A stretch of DNA of 64,000 nt from Artemisia argyi (Eukaryota > Streptophyta > Magnoliopsida > Asterales > Asteraceae), in contig CM060691.1 of assembly GCA_030686995.1 (NCBI GenBank), positions 90,641,055 to 90,705,054 of the forward strand. Reading direction: 5' to 3'. Positions 49,050 to 63,200 of this stretch are shown here, piece by piece. Position numbers and translations under genes: made by a program. Each line of letters opens with the position of its first letter. Within the stretch, counting starts at the first letter, position 1. The notes below the pieces were generated by a model. It saw nothing but the letters and a program-made list of their open reading frames with translations, was not told the origin of the DNA and ran no database searches.

Positions 49050-51117
49050 AGTTGTACTCTTGCTGAAAGACTACGGAATATCTGTACCTTAGTCCAAACA
49101 CAAGCAAAGTCAAACAAATCAAGAGAAATGGATCACTCCCGCTTCACCGAACCTAGAAGAGAATGGGTTTGAATTAAGAAGAGTTTAAATCATGTAAGTT
49201 ACCTCTTTTAGTTATCTTTCTATTTTTAGTAACTTTCCATATTTAGCAGCTTTACATATTTAACAGGTGTCCCAAAATAGTAATTTTCAAACAATAGTAA
49301 TTTAATACTTAAAGATTATAATTGACAATTCATAATATTTAAGGTTAAAATGATCAATATAATATTTTAGGTCTTAAAATGTCAATATTATAAGTTTAGG
49401 GTGTAAATGTAAATTATCAAAATTAAATATTAAAAGTCATATTAAATTATTATAAACTTTATTTTAATAAATTAATATTAAGATTATAATTTTAGACCCC
49501 GTCATTATAATTTTATGAAATTTATTAACGTACCAACGATCGTAACATTTGTGCCACGACGACCCAAGTTTTTCTTCATTTCGAAAATAAAATAGCAGAA
49601 CATGCTTGCATTCTCCATTTCAGTTCGAATAGAGTTAAGTTATCTCATGTTTATGTCTTATATTATTAAGCCACTATCATGAATAAACTAATTTCGAAAA
49701 AAATATATTACAGGTCCATTTACTTAGCTTTTTAATTCATTATATCATGTGATATGTGTTATGAATTCATGCACATGTACTTTATATCCTTTCATGTGAG
49801 ATCAGAACATATAACATGCAATCTCTTTTTAAATAATAGTTCGTTAAAACATTTCGTTAAAACATTGCGTTAAAAACACGAGTTGTTTTAAACCCCTTAA
49901 TCCCATTCGAACAATACACAAGTCGTGGTTTCTTATTCGTCTAAAGTCTTTCGAACCGACAATTATACATATTTTATAACTATTTTTAATTAATTACAAG
50001 TGCTAGGTTTTATCAAGTTCAGGTCGAGCCACACTTATCCCATAAGTCGAACATACCCATACGCATATGTTATGGTCGATTATCATGGTTGTCATTCGTT
50101 ATGTCATGCAGTTTTAGTATGATTTATGCGTATAATCATTCGAATATTAACATGTTATACATAGCCGATTCACAAGTATACGAGACGACAGGAACTGCTC
50201 GAATAAAGAAAAGAAAGTCGAACATGGTAGGATGTACGTTACCTTTGCAGTGGTATAGGAAAGAGGAACAAGGACACGCTCGAATGCTTATCCAAACTCA
50301 ACCGCGACACAAGCAATCCAATACTCCTATTCGGACAGAAACACACGATCGAAACCACTTCGAACCAAAGTGAAACCTACGATCAGTCCATGAAACATAC
50401 TCTCCTCGAACCCTAAATGTTGCTCACTATCACACCTTCATTCACTACTCTCTTTCTTGCCTCCTAAATTCTTGGAGAACAAGCAAATGGATCGGTTTGT
50501 TTGAGAAAAAAAATTGTTACGATGGACTGCTCTTCTTTTTATTTTTCTGATGTCATACGAAGGAAAGAGAGAAGAGGAGACTGATTGATAAAAGAAAGGA
50601 GGGGGAGCGTGGGTTTCTTTAGGAAACAAATAAATGTGTTTTAAAGTGACCCATGAGAAAACGTGTGGAGTTGCGTGTCAAAAAGGAATGTCGTATATAT
50701 TGTTATCTTCTAAGCAATTTCGAATGCAAAACAAAAGGGGATGTGATATCTTTTAAATAAAAATGTGAGGGATGAGCTAAACTAGGAAGGTTGTATATCA
50801 AGGATTATTTTGTCGTGATTTAAGGGTAATGATTGCCGAATTTTATGGAGGTGATGGTTATCAATTTATTCTTTCCATATTTCGAATTATAGAGTATGTA
50901 CAAAATAAAAATGCAAATAGTTCCTACAACATGTAAACGTGGATAATTTTTCTAGGTTAATTTGGTTGTGATTATTTTAGGCCTCACATAAGTCACATGT
51001 TCCAGTATTTTGTATCTTCTAATTTTTAAAGTTACAACTTAGGTTATATTCACCAAACTTAGAAAAAAATTCAAATTAGATAGGAAATTTAGGAAAGACG
51101 GATTTTCGGGTTTTACA
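47994..51117 (-). repeat. 3' LTR of non-autonomous gypsy element
   Basis: Pairs with 53946-57056. Differences by eye are few: substitutions in the first 30 bases, (GA)n length, and about 16 bases around 49245 missing from the other copy. Confidence 0.93.
48954..49047. repeat. (GA)n microsatellite in LTR
   Basis: About 46 GA units. Arg-Glu and Ser-Leu frames over it are artefacts. Confidence 0.95.
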
Positions 51118-51130
51118 ATTCTTCCCCTCT
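51118..51130 (-). promoter_or_regulatory. Polypurine tract of non-autonomous gypsy element
   Basis: The minus strand reads AGAGGGGAAGAAT up against the 3' LTR. Confidence 0.8.
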
Positions 51131-53928
51131 AAAAAGAAAATTTCGTCCGCGAAATTGAGGTCGCAAGGTTAGACGAAGTCGTAGCAAATCGCAAAAGATC
51201 GTCACAATTTTCCTCACGCTCGGGGAGGGTCTTCCAAAAGGATCTTCAAAACGAAATAGTTTCTCATGACTCAATCAAGACAAGGTGGGTATAGATTCCT
51301 CAGAAGGAGTCAATTTGGTTTAATCTAGTCACAAAAGCCAATGCAACATATAGCGGATGGTAGGTGAATATTCTCGAAATATCATATGTGATACGAACAA
51401 AATTTCAAATCGAATAACTATATCAAACAGTAGAGAGTTATACCAGGAGCATAAGATTTTTAATAGAGGCCAACAGAACGCAATTCGAGAATTTAAACTT
51501 ATCCAGATATCTAACGAACGAAACAGAGTAAACGTATAGGTAGAATGAACCTAAGGTCTCCTTAATCGCGGATATTCGACAAAACGAAAGTGCACCAAGC
51601 TACGAACAGAAAAAGGAGTAGTTTAACTCGCACAAATTCAGACTTTAAGAATGTCAGCAACAGAATGATATTGTTTCCCAATACTTGATCTTAATGTTTC
51701 AAAGATGGTTTCAGGTCACCCAGGGAAGGCACATCACAAAAAAAAAAATCGAATCAAAAGAATCACATACCGAACGTAACAGATGACAAACGTATCCCCT
51801 TAAAAGACATTCAAAGGAAGATGTAGGATTGGGTGGGTATTCCATTCATTGACAAGGAATTGAACTAATCAGATGAGAATGTATCGAATGATAGCATCAT
51901 GAAGGTGATATATAAAAGTTTAACTCTTCATATTTCAAATAGTTTCGTCTTCAAAACAACCTTCCAAAGGTATTTTTCATAACCGACAGATCTTGATTCT
52001 CAAAATCCAAAACTCATATAACATGTCATCATAAAACGGATTCATCGTATGTGAGGAGCGTATACATAGCAAGGCATAGGTGTAGCTCTTCATAGTAATG
52101 AATCGAATCCATATAGGCAGAAGATAAGTTGATCGCTAACATCCAATGGCAGGAAGCTCTACAACAGAACTTAGGATTTGCAAAAAATAGAAGTCCAACA
52201 ATCGCGTGACGCGTATCCAAACGTATCAAAACGTACGGCGATAAGGTAGATCAAACGTACAGATCGAAAGAGCCCTAAAGTCTCACTATTCGCAGATCGT
52301 CGAAATGAAAACGGAATCTAAGTCTACGCTAAGGCACTTCTCAAGAAATCCTATGAACACAATAAGTGCACGTTATATGATGTATGTATTATCACGTTGG
52401 CCAGGCGTCATAATACTACCATCATATAAATATGCCCTCATGATGGTCATACTTTCTCTCAATCAGTGAAATAAATCTACAAATCCAACTAACAGTCCAA
52501 CTAACTCCTGGGTTAGTCCTATTCAAAGATCAAAAACAAAACGATGTCGGCAAGACAAAAGAACTCAAAAAGGCATAACAAAGTCAAACAACCATCATCA
52601 GAAAGAAACATGTCGCCAAGGCATCAATTCTTCCATCATAAAGTTCGCTTCAAGAATTTGTCCCTTCAAAATCTTCTTATGTCCGAATAGTCAGTCTTCA
52701 TCTATCTTCCAATCGAAGAGTGAAACGGAATCAATAACTTGAGTTTGGTTTCCTCAAGTCTTCCGCAGGTCTTCTTGGAATGTGATGTAGTAATGTGAGC
52801 CTCTGGTACGATCTTCAATCTCCTCATCGTCCAGTATGCTTCCGCTCTCAATTCATCTTAGTACAACTAGGATGGATAGGGAAGTGAGACTGTATGTCTT
52901 CATCGGCTCCGGGTTCGCCATCTTGACTGATTCTTATGCTCTGCTCGTCAACTCTTCCGTCTAGCGAGGAATGTCTTATACATTTTAGGGTAGTCATCGT
53001 TGTTGTTAACTTCAGGTTCTATCCAGCTCCATCCTCCGGTGGAAAGCTTGGTGGTTCAGCAGTAATCATAACCGGAACTCGGGGTGTCAAAATAATTTTC
53101 CAAATAAGGTTCATTTCTTCGGTGTACAAGATATGTGCACGAGAACTTCACAGTCTCGAAAGTAATGCACGAGTATCCCGAGCAATAAGGATAGCAAAAG
53201 TTTAACGATCCAAAATCAGGGCAGGAATTTCAAAATAATTCAAAACACCAAAGATGAGTCATAGTGGAACAGTCGTCAGCATCTCGAATGCTTGAGCAAT
53301 CAATCTCATATAAAAATCAAATTGAAGTTGACTTTTCAAGGAAGGACATGTTAACATAGCAAACCTTTATGGTTCAAAGAGGAAGAGAAACATTCTTATA
53401 CCCGTGGTTAAATACCACAATACTCCTCATGGAAACAAGGATGGATAAAACAAAATCAATTATCATCGGAAAGCTTACAGATGACTTTCAAAAGCTAGAG
53501 ACGATCATAGCGTGCAACAATTACATCATCATCATGGAGATTCTCGGAATGTCCGAAGAGACATCAAAAGGATTAACAAGTAGATCAGAGATCAAAGATA
53601 AAATCAATATAGCTTATGCATTACCATGCAATCTTCAATGCCTTCGAAATTACTGGTAGTAAACTTATATGGTGCAAAGATTTCAAATTTCAAAAAGGAT
53701 GATTTCAAAAGACATAGCTAAACGTAAGGCACGAATCAGAGGAGTGCGGAAGCAATGATACATAAGCAAAATCTTAAGGTCTACCCATTCCTTACTGGTC
53801 AAAACTTAAGTTCATGTAGGGAATTCCTAAGGCAAGTTCTCAAAGCGATTTCCTATGTTCTTACAGTGGAAGCTTAATGGTCCAAAACTCACAGGTCCAG
53901 GTTTTTGTATTATAAGTCCTCAGCCTGG
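51131..53928 (-). other. Non-coding interior of the gypsy-type element
   Basis: About 2.8 kb without any recognisable protein. The longest open stretch (53369-53659, plus strand, 96 codons) opposes the element's direction and resembles nothing known to me. Conserved RNA-level functions such as packaging would have to lie here. Confidence 0.7.
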
Positions 53929-53940
53929 TCTCTGATACCA
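53929..53940 (-). promoter_or_regulatory. Primer binding site of non-autonomous gypsy element
   Basis: The minus strand reads TGGTATCAGAGA five bases from the 5' LTR, an initiator-Met tRNA type. Confidence 0.85.
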
Positions 53941-53945
53941 TAAAT

Positions 53946-54908
53946 TGTAACACCCCAACCTGTCAAGGGTAAAGATATCACAATAAATAGTGTCCAACAG
54001 AGCAAAACACAAGCTTAATACTTTAACAATACAATGTGTACAAAGGTTACAATGAATTCCAAAATAAGGAAGATACAATAATAAAACAAAGTCCATTAAT
54101 TAAAGGAACTCTAAGGTTGGTCCATACTCTCTCATCCCCAAAGCTAAACCCCGCATCCTAGCTTAAGTACCTGCCGCATGGAAAAGAAAACGCGGCTGAG
54201 CATAAAAAGCTCAGTGAACAGATATCAATCGAATAGCAAATACAATACAAAAGAGATATGATAAAACAAAGGAATGCGAAGATAGTTTACATATGGTGTT
54301 AATGGATAGTCAAAGGTTGTCAAAGGTTAAGTATAAAGGTTAAGAGTAAGATGTAATGTATGTGAAATTCAGTATTTCCCCAGGCCCAATCAATCAATCA
54401 ATCAATACAATACAATAGTAGCCCAATATGGAGTAGCTAGCTCCCAATATGTGAGGGGTTGCAATGCACGCACACCCAGTCACCAATCAATGTAGCAATA
54501 ATCAATGTAGTCAATATCACAATCAATCAATCAATCAATCAAATCTAGGATGCATCCATATGCCCTTGTAAACAAGTCATAATCATAGCAGTAGTCGATA
54601 ATCAAGTAGGGACGGTGGGGGACATCTCTCCAGCCCCACTAGAGTACATAACATTGGTGCATCAATGCTATGGTTGTGGCTACTCCATAACAAGTAGCTT
54701 CTGGGTAAAATACTGAAGGGTTAAGTAGTCAAGGTTCAATATCAAGTACAAGTGTCAAGTCAAAATCAAAGGTTCAAGTCAAAGGTTCAATATCAAGTGT
54801 CAAGGTCAAAGGGTCAATCAAAGAGTCAATATTAAAGGATCAATATCAAGGGTAAATCAAAGGGTCAAGATCAAGGATCAATGTCAAAGGGTCAATCAAG
54901 TAATATAA

Positions 54909-54991
<83 letters not shown>

Positions 54992-57056
54992 TCATGAGAG
55001 AGAAGTAGTTGTACTCTTGCTGAAAGACTACGGAATATCTGTACCTTAGTCCAAACACAAGCAAAGTCAAACAAATCAAGAGAAATGGATCACTCCCGCT
55101 TCACCGAACCTAGAAGAGAATGGGTTTGAATTAAGAAGAGTTTAAATCACGTAAGTTACCTCTTTTAGTTATCTTTCTATTTTTAGTAACTTTCCATATT
55201 TAACAGGTGTCCCAAAATAGTAATTTTCAAACAATAGTAATTTAATACTTAAAGATTATAATTGACAATTCATAATATTTAAGGTTAAAATGATCAATAT
55301 AATATTTTAGGTCTTAAAATGTCAATATTATAAGTTTAGGGTGTAAATGTAAATTATCAAAATTAAATATTAAAAGTCATATTAAATTATTATAAACTTT
55401 ATTTTAATAAATTAATATTAAGATTATAATTTTAGACCCCGTCATTATAATTTTATGAAGTTTATTAACGTACCAATGATCGTAATATTTGTGCCACGAC
55501 GACCCAAGTTTTTCTTCATTTCGAAAATAAAATAGCAGAACATGGTTGCATTCTCCATTTCAGTTCGAATAGAGTTAAGTTATCACATGTTTATGTCTTA
55601 TATTATTAAGCCACTATCATGAATAAACTAATTTCGAAAAAAATATATTACAGGTCCATTTACTTAGCTTTTTAATTCATTATATCATGTGATATGTGTT
55701 ATGAATTCATGCACATGTACTTTATATCCTTTCATGTGAGATCAGAACATATAACATGCAATCTCTTTTTAAATAATAGTTCGTTAAAATATTTCGTTAA
55801 AACGTTGCGTTAAAAACACGAGTTGTTTTAAACCCCTTAATCCCATTCGAACAATACACAAGTCGTGGTTTCTTATTCGTCTAAAGTCTTTCGAACCGAC
55901 AATTATACATGTTTTATAACTATTTTTAATTAATTACAAGTGCTAGGTTTTATCAAGTTCAGGTCGAGCCACACTTATCCCATAAGTCGAACATACCCAT
56001 ACGCATATGTTATGGTCGATTATCATGGTTGTCACTCGTTATGCCATGCAGTTTTAGTATGATTTATGCGTATAATCATTCGAATATTAACATGTTATAC
56101 ATAGCCGATTCACAAGTATACGAGACGACAGGAACTGCTCGAATAAAGAAAAGAAAGTCGAACATGGTAGGATGTACGTTACCTTTGCAGTGGTATAGGA
56201 AAGAGGAACAAGGACACGCTCGAATGCTTATCCAAACTCAACCGCGACACAAGCAATCCAATACTCCTATTCGGACAGAAACACACGATCGAAACCACTT
56301 CGAACCAAAGTGAAACCTACGATCAGTCCATGAAACATACTCTCCTCGAACCCTAAATGTTGCTCACTATCACACCTTCATTCACTACTCTCTTTCTTGC
56401 CTCCTAAATTCTTGGAGAACAAGCAAATGGATCGGTTTGTTTGAGAAAAAAAATTGTTACGATGGACTGCTCTTCTTTTTATTTTTCTGATGTCATACGA
56501 AGGAAAGAGAGAAGAGGAGACTGATTGATAAAAGAAAGGAGGGGGAGCGTGGGTTTCTTTAGGAAACAAATAAATGTGTTTTAAAGTGACCCATGAGAAA
56601 ACGTGTGGAGTTGCGTGTCAAAAAGGAATGTCGTATATATTGTTATCTTCTAAGCAATTTCGAATGCAAAACAAAAGGGGATGTGATATCTTTTAAATAA
56701 AAATGTGAGGGATGAGCTAAACTAGGAAGGTTGTATATCAAGGATTATTTTGTCGTGATTTAAGGGTAGTGATTGCCAAATTTTTTGGAGGTGATGGTTA
56801 TCAATTTATTCTTTCCATATTTCGAATTATAGAGTATGTACAAAATAAAAATGCAAATAGTTCCTACAACATGTAAACGTGGATAATTTTTCTAGGTTAA
56901 TTTGGTTGTGATTATTTTAGGCCTCACATAAGTCACATGTTCCAGTATTTTGTATCTTCTAATTTTTAAAGTTACAACTTAGGTTATATTCACCAAACTT
57001 AGAAAAAATTCAAATTAGATAGGAAATTTAGGAAAGACAGATTTTTGGGTTTTACA
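53946..57056 (-). repeat. 5' LTR of non-autonomous gypsy element
   Basis: Pairs with 47994-51117. Holds the (GA)n tract at 54911-54988, interrupted near its end by AAGTCAT. Confidence 0.93.
54911..54988. repeat. (GA)n microsatellite in LTR
   Basis: About 39 GA units, shorter than in the paired LTR. Confidence 0.95.
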
Positions 57057-57439
57057 CAAACAATCATGTATAGAAAAAAGTTAGATATGGTATTGTCCAC
57101 TTGGGAACACTTGTGCATTAATTCTCACCACAAAGAAATCGAGAAAGTATGCAAAAAGTTTGATGTTTATTATGTTGGTTTTCATGAAGATGATTTGTAA
57201 TTTTTCCTCAAAGGTCTTTGTTTTAGCCTATGGAAGTGCATGCATTAACGACTAGTAGAAACATCAACTATAAATAAACAAAGTTACAGTAATGACAAAG
57301 CAACACAAAAACAAACTTTTGTGATATATGGCCCATTACAAGTGGATAATTACTTGGTTTGTTACTTGTTCCTGTGTTGTTCGCTAACATGTGCTATTAT
57401 CTTCATGTCTACAGGTTGTGATTTATTTCTCTTATTGCC

Positions 57440-60004
57440 ATGAATAGCAGTGCAGCATCCGCACCGTCATCTAGTTCTACACCTTCGTCTGAAACTAGTA
57501 GAAAACCAAAAAGGGTGAATGCACCTGGAGCTAGGACTGATGTTGGCTGGGAGTATGCGGTTAAGTTAAGTAAAAGAAGGGTGCAGTGTAAGTTTTGTAG
57601 TTGCGAGTTCACTGGTGGTATTTATAGGTTTAAGCATCATTTAGCTCGAACACGTAAAGATGTTGCACCTTTTCCAATGGTTCCCGAGGATATTTCAGTC
57701 AAATTTCAGAAAGTGGTGGAGCAAATGGAGTTGGCCGTAGAAAAAAAACGTAAATTGTTTACAATTGATGAGGATGAAAAGTTGTTTGAAAGTGATGATA
57801 GAAGTCATATAACAAAATATATGGATACTTTTGTTTCAAAAAAAGGGAAGGTTCAGTGCACATTGAATAAAATGTTCAAAAAAGACGAGCGAGATAAAGT
57901 ATGTCAACAAATTGCCCGTTTCTTTTACACAAGTGCCCTTTCATTCAATTGCGTAAAGAATCTGGAAGTCAAAAAAATGGTCCAAATGATTGGTGACTTT
58001 GGGAGAGGTCTTGATCCACCATCATACCATGAGATGAGAGTTACTTATTTGAAAAAAGAAGTTGATTATATGAAGGTATTACTTGAAGACTACATGAAAG
58101 AGTGGAAAAAAACAGGTTGCACGTTAATGAGTGATAGTTGGAGTGATCGAAAGAATCGATCAATATGTAATTTTCTTGTGAACAGCCCTAAAGGTGCTGC
58201 ACATTGCATTGATTTGATGTTGGAGGACTTTGAAAAGAAAATTGAAGAACACAAAGTAACAATAGCAAAAGGAAGAAAAATTACAAGTTTCATATATAAC
58301 CGAACACGACTTATCTGTATGTTGAGGGAATTACTAAGGGAAAGGAACTTCTTAGGCCGGGAGCAACTAGATTTGCTACTTCTTATCTTGCACTTGGTCG
58401 TTTGCATTAGCAGAAAGGTGCCTTGATCTCAATGTTTGCGTCTGAAAAATGGACGAGTAGTAACTTTTCAAAGTTAGAGATAGGAAAGAACATTGAGAGT
58501 ATAGTTCTTGACACTTTCGGATTTTGGGGATCAGTTTCAACTTGTCTTTTAGTTGCGATTCCCTTGATAAAGGTTCTTCAAATGGTTGATTTAGATTCAA
58601 CACCAGCTATGGGTTTCATATATCAGGCTATGAATAAAGCAAACGAAGAGATCATATCAAACTACAAAAATGTTCAATCGAGGTATTTTTTTCATAGTAA
58701 CTTATATTATTTGTAATTCTATCGAGATACTGAGTATGTGACTGATGTAGGGAGTGGATTTGTATTATTTGTAATTCTATTGAATATGTGACTAAGTATG
58801 TGACTTCTGAGTATGTGACTGAGTATGCGACTGATGTAGGGCCTCTATATGCATTATTTGTAATTCTATCGAGATACTGAGTATACGACTGATGTAGGGA
58901 GTGGATTTGTATTATTTGTAATTCTATCAAATACGCGACTGAGTATGTGACTTATGTAACTGATGTACTGAGTATGTGACTGATGTAGGGCCTCTATATG
59001 CATTATTTATAATTCTTTTTCATTTCCTCTTTAGGTATCAACCTATTATCAATATTGTTGATGAAAGATGGTATAATCAACTTAATAGGCCTCTCCATGT
59101 GGCTGGTTATTTCTTAAATCCAATGATGCAATATAGTTCTGATTTCAAGGGTGATCTTGATTCTATTAAAGTTAACTTGTATATGTGCATTGGAAGAATG
59201 TGTGGTGGTGACAAAAACCTTGCAAATGAGATTGATTTCCAGATGGACATGTTTAAGAACAAAAAAGGGCGTCTCTTTAATCTTAATATAGCAAGGTAGA
59301 ATATTGATATAAAAAAGTCCGGTTGATTGGTGGGATTCATTTGGTGATGATACACTAGAATTGAAAAGATTTGCTATGCGAGTTTTAAGCTTGACGTGTT
59401 CATCCTCAGGTTGTGAGAGGAACTGGAGCGCTTTTGAGATGGTAACTTGAAACAATCTCATTCCAACTTATCTTAATTTTGTTTTACTAGTTTCTTAATT
59501 ATTTCTCTCTTTATTTTGTTAGGTTCATTCTAAACGAAGAAATTGTCTACACCAACAGAAAATGAATGATCTTGTTTACGTTATGTAAAACTTAAAGTTA
59601 ACCAGAAGACAAGAAAAGAAAATGAAAGAGACAAAAGCTGCAATCGAACAACTCGAGGCGTTGGATTTTGAAAATATTGAATCTGATAATGAATGGATAA
59701 CTGAGGAAGAATCAACTCAACCAGAAGCACAAGATGGTGGTGGAGATAATGGTTTTCTAGAAAGAGCTTTTAGGGACCAATTCGGTGAGTTCTTATCTTT
59801 AATATCTTTCTTTAAGTATTTCTTAAACACTTTTGTTATGTTAGTTTAGATTTCACAGGTTCTAAACTTCTAAAGTTTTAAACATATTATAACGTATATG
59901 TTTCTATCGTTCTATTTATAGGTCGAGAAGATGAATTTGATGAACCTGATTTTGATTTACCTGAAGAAAATGAAGTTAATGCACGACTCCATATAATAGA
60001 TTGA
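57440..60004 (+). pseudogene. hAT transposase-like gene (BED finger, DUF659, hATC), decayed
   Basis: The start is ATG at 57440, preceded by a splice-acceptor-like TGTCTACAG. Exon 1 encodes a BED-type finger (CKFCSCEFTGGIYRFKHHLA, about residues 51-70) and a DUF659 part (LMSDSWSDRKNRSICNFLVN). An in-frame deletion then jumps to AAHCIDLMLEDF. A frame change near 58348, just before RPGATRFATSY, and a TAG near 58412 break it. Introns fit at 58683-59034, 59442-59522 and 59785-59921. The hATC dimerisation part survives (SPVDWWDSFGDD, CERNWSAFEM, HSKRRN) after another frame change near 59300, with a TAA near 59587. The end is an acidic tail, stop at 60002-60004. Immobile or dead transposase relative. 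Confidence 0.88.
58711..59020. repeat. Degenerate tandem repeat inside hAT intron
   Basis: Repeats combine GAGTATGTGACTGATGTAGGG and ATTATTTGTAATTCTATC in varying order. They fill almost the whole 352-bp intron. Confidence 0.8.
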
Positions 60005-60215
60005 TCAATGATGGTTTATTTATGTATCTTTTGGTATTATGGCTCTTATGTTTTGAGACGTTTAGGACTAATGTTATCTTTGATGTTTAGGACTAATCAC
60101 TAATGTAATCTTATTCCGCTAAATCGTTAATGACTTAATGTAACGATTGAACTTGGCTTTTGTAGAACCTTGTAAAAATTCCTTGTAATTATATCGTTAA
60201 TAAATAATAATCCTT

Positions 60216-63200
60216 TGTTACCGTTACTGATTCCCATTATTTCAGAAAAAATTGAAATTTTTCTTATTATATTAATTAGTCGTTATCACGATATAATGTA
60301 ATTCACGAAATGACGGAACCAGTTCTCGACACATTTAACGATACACACATATTTCACTAATCCTAAATTAAACTTCCTAATTCTCAATTAATACCAAAAG
60401 GACCGTTAATCATTTCATCCCAAATCCATGTGGTATTATTCATCAGCCCAAGAATTCAAGCCCAATTTTTAGTTTTAATATTTCATACAAATCGACTAGT
60501 AACATGCTACAAAACGCCTCTTGTATTCTCAATTTTTACACGCGACACCTATATATTTTTACACCATCTCGTTTATCACCTAGCCAAATATTAGTGTGTC
60601 GAATCTCAGGTTCATATGTCGACTTTTGATACATTTTTAGAGGGCAAAGTGTTTGACCAAAATCAACCTAAATCGACATCTAAATAATTGAATACGTAAC
60701 CATTTTGTTTCCCGTTTGTTTCTAAGAGTTCCTAATGAAATTTCTAACATGATTTTATGTTTAAATGTCAAGTATGATCAACTATAACCAATTGATACAC
60801 GATTTCTCAAATCGTGTACAAATATATATGGTAGTCGACATCTATATGAATCACAAAGACATGCACCTAATTTCTAGCTCTCACAACACCTTGTTAAAGT
60901 CATAGGATGTAAGAAATTCAACCTAGAACTCTATATTTACTGACATGTATAGTGTATATGGTTTCCTTGAAAATTATTACACCATACGTGTTATAAAATT
61001 GTTCTATATGTACTCCATGCTCATTCACTCGTTTCTCTCATTCACCATACACATAATAAACTTCATTACTTCCTAAAAATCATCTCTGAAAGTCCAGAAA
61101 TAATCATACGCAAGTTGGAAGCAAGAAAGTAGAATCGTACTTGGGTAAAAATCGTACGTGCCTAATTCTCATGTTTCCTTCCTTCACTCTCAAATCTTTA
61201 CCACCCTAGAGGTGTAGTAAGTTATTTTGATCCCTTGTGAATTCAAGTTACACGTCTAATATGTTTCATGCATCATAGTTATATTTTGTCGAGCATATAT
61301 AGATTCATATATAATTTTTACATACATACAAACATGTAGAACCACGAACGTGACTAGCCTCTATCTTGGAAGGCCTAGGAGTCACGTAGCACACATATTT
61401 CACGTTAGTTTTACTTTACATGCATCATACGAACTCATTTTGGAACCATGTTTAATCGGATAAAAACTCTATATACTTAGAAATAAATTCAAGTCTTTTA
61501 CATATATATAAAACGTGCCATGTGACCCAAGAAACCATCGTATATCTTTAAATATTACGTAACAAGCCTACCATATTTTTACACGATCTATTAGAACACC
61601 TAGCTAGCAAAAAATTTTGTATATAAAACATGTAGAAATAAGTTAGTCTCGACACTTAAAATTTACCAAAGTGAATCGCACGTACAACCCTTTGAAAACT
61701 AACCATTTTAACGACTTGGGCCTAAAATCCCAATAAGCTGAAAATAAGCACATCAGATAAGCTAGCTTATCTAAATCTTTTGATATGAAAATAGAACATG
61801 AAAATGGACATTTTTGATGAGCTCAACTCGTCTCACGATGTACGGATTTTAAAACGTTATTGGACTTTTATTTTGGCTCGTTAAAGGCCCATTTATTGAA
61901 AATAAGCTATTTTTACCAAATAAGCTATTGAAATAAGCTTTATATTAACTAAATAAGCATCAGAAATTTTTATATAGTTTTTCTCATCATTTTTGTAACT
62001 TTGGACTAAAAATGTAACGCGACGACACCTAGAAGGACTAAAACTGTCAATAATGAAAAGTAAGGACTGAAACCGTAAAAACAGAATCACAAGGGTAGAA
62101 ATTGATAATATTTAATATTCCAAGCTCAGGATTAGTTATTGGACAATTAGAGGACTATAATTATAAATTTTATATAAAAAGGACTAACGGTGTAACGCCA
62201 ACATCGTTAGGGTAAAAATTATAAAATTAGAAAAGGACAAGGACTAAACATATTCTATTTAACATTCTTAGTTATTTTTCCTATGTTTGAAAATTTGATC
62301 ACGTCATATGCATATAACCTTTCATTTTTATTTATATATTATATAACTTAACGTTAATAATATATATAACGATATTTCAAACTAGATATTATTAATTATG
62401 GTTGAAAAAGGTAAAACTTCGGGGAATAATTTAAATAACGTATTTTGTCATATCATTTATAAACATTAGAATTTCATTTGCATATCATCTATTCATCATG
62501 ACGAATATTTATTATTCATTATTCGTTTCGAAATTTCCAAATAGTATTTGGTCAAATTCTCAGATAAATTTATTTATCAGGTTGTATATTGAAGCCGTTA
62601 TCATAATTTCGTCCGACTTTACTTTTCTTCATTTCAGTATCAATTAAGGTGAGTCATAGCCTCACATTTACTTATTTTAAAACTCCGTGAGGGGGATACA
62701 TGTTATAAACAGATCACAAGTAATTTTCTGTATGCTACCTGACTTTATATATGCCTAAGTTACCTATTGCCACAAGACCCTTTGTCATGAGCCATTAATC
62801 ACTATTATGTGAACGCGAATATAATGAATAGATCTATTTAAGGTTTGATAGCCAATCCCATTAATACTTGACGGAATGCCATATGCATGTGGTTAGTCGT
62901 ATTAGTTGCGATATATTATATTTGAGTAAAAATAGGAATTGGCAAATCACCTATTACTTGAGGGCAATATTATCATTGACTTGATAATCATCTCCGTTTT
63001 TACGGTATTTGTTAACGTTTTGCGTGTCATGAGACTTAGAGCAATATATATACTGCAATATCAATTTTTCAACTGATTGTATTCTCAATACAATCTTACT
63101 TGTGTATCAAACTGATTACTAAATTTCAAACTCTATGATATCACTCAACATTTTTGTTGACTTTTAAACATGTTATCTCAGGTAATTAGCAGAGGAAGCA

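Larger units (their letters stand above)
47989..57061 (-). mobile_element. Complete non-autonomous gypsy-type element with 3.1-kb LTRs
   Basis: The element is 47994-57056 (9063 bp) between exact duplications CAAAC (47989-47993 and 57057-57061). LTRs of 3124 and 3111 bp begin TGTAACACCCC and end GGGTTTTACA on the plus strand. The element points to minus: primer site at 53929-53940, polypurine tract at 51118-51130. The 2.83-kb internal region has no gag, protease, polymerase or integrase. Only the last pol residues survive beside the tract (NFADEIFFLEGK). LTRs longer than the interior and lack of coding recall LARD-type elements. LTR identity is very high, so it moved recently with borrowed enzymes. 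Confidence 0.93.

Noticed and set aside
50089..50373. 94-codon frame conserved between 50089 and 56029
   Set aside because: It lies in the paired LTRs of one recent insertion, so identity reflects age, not selection, and it runs against the element's direction.
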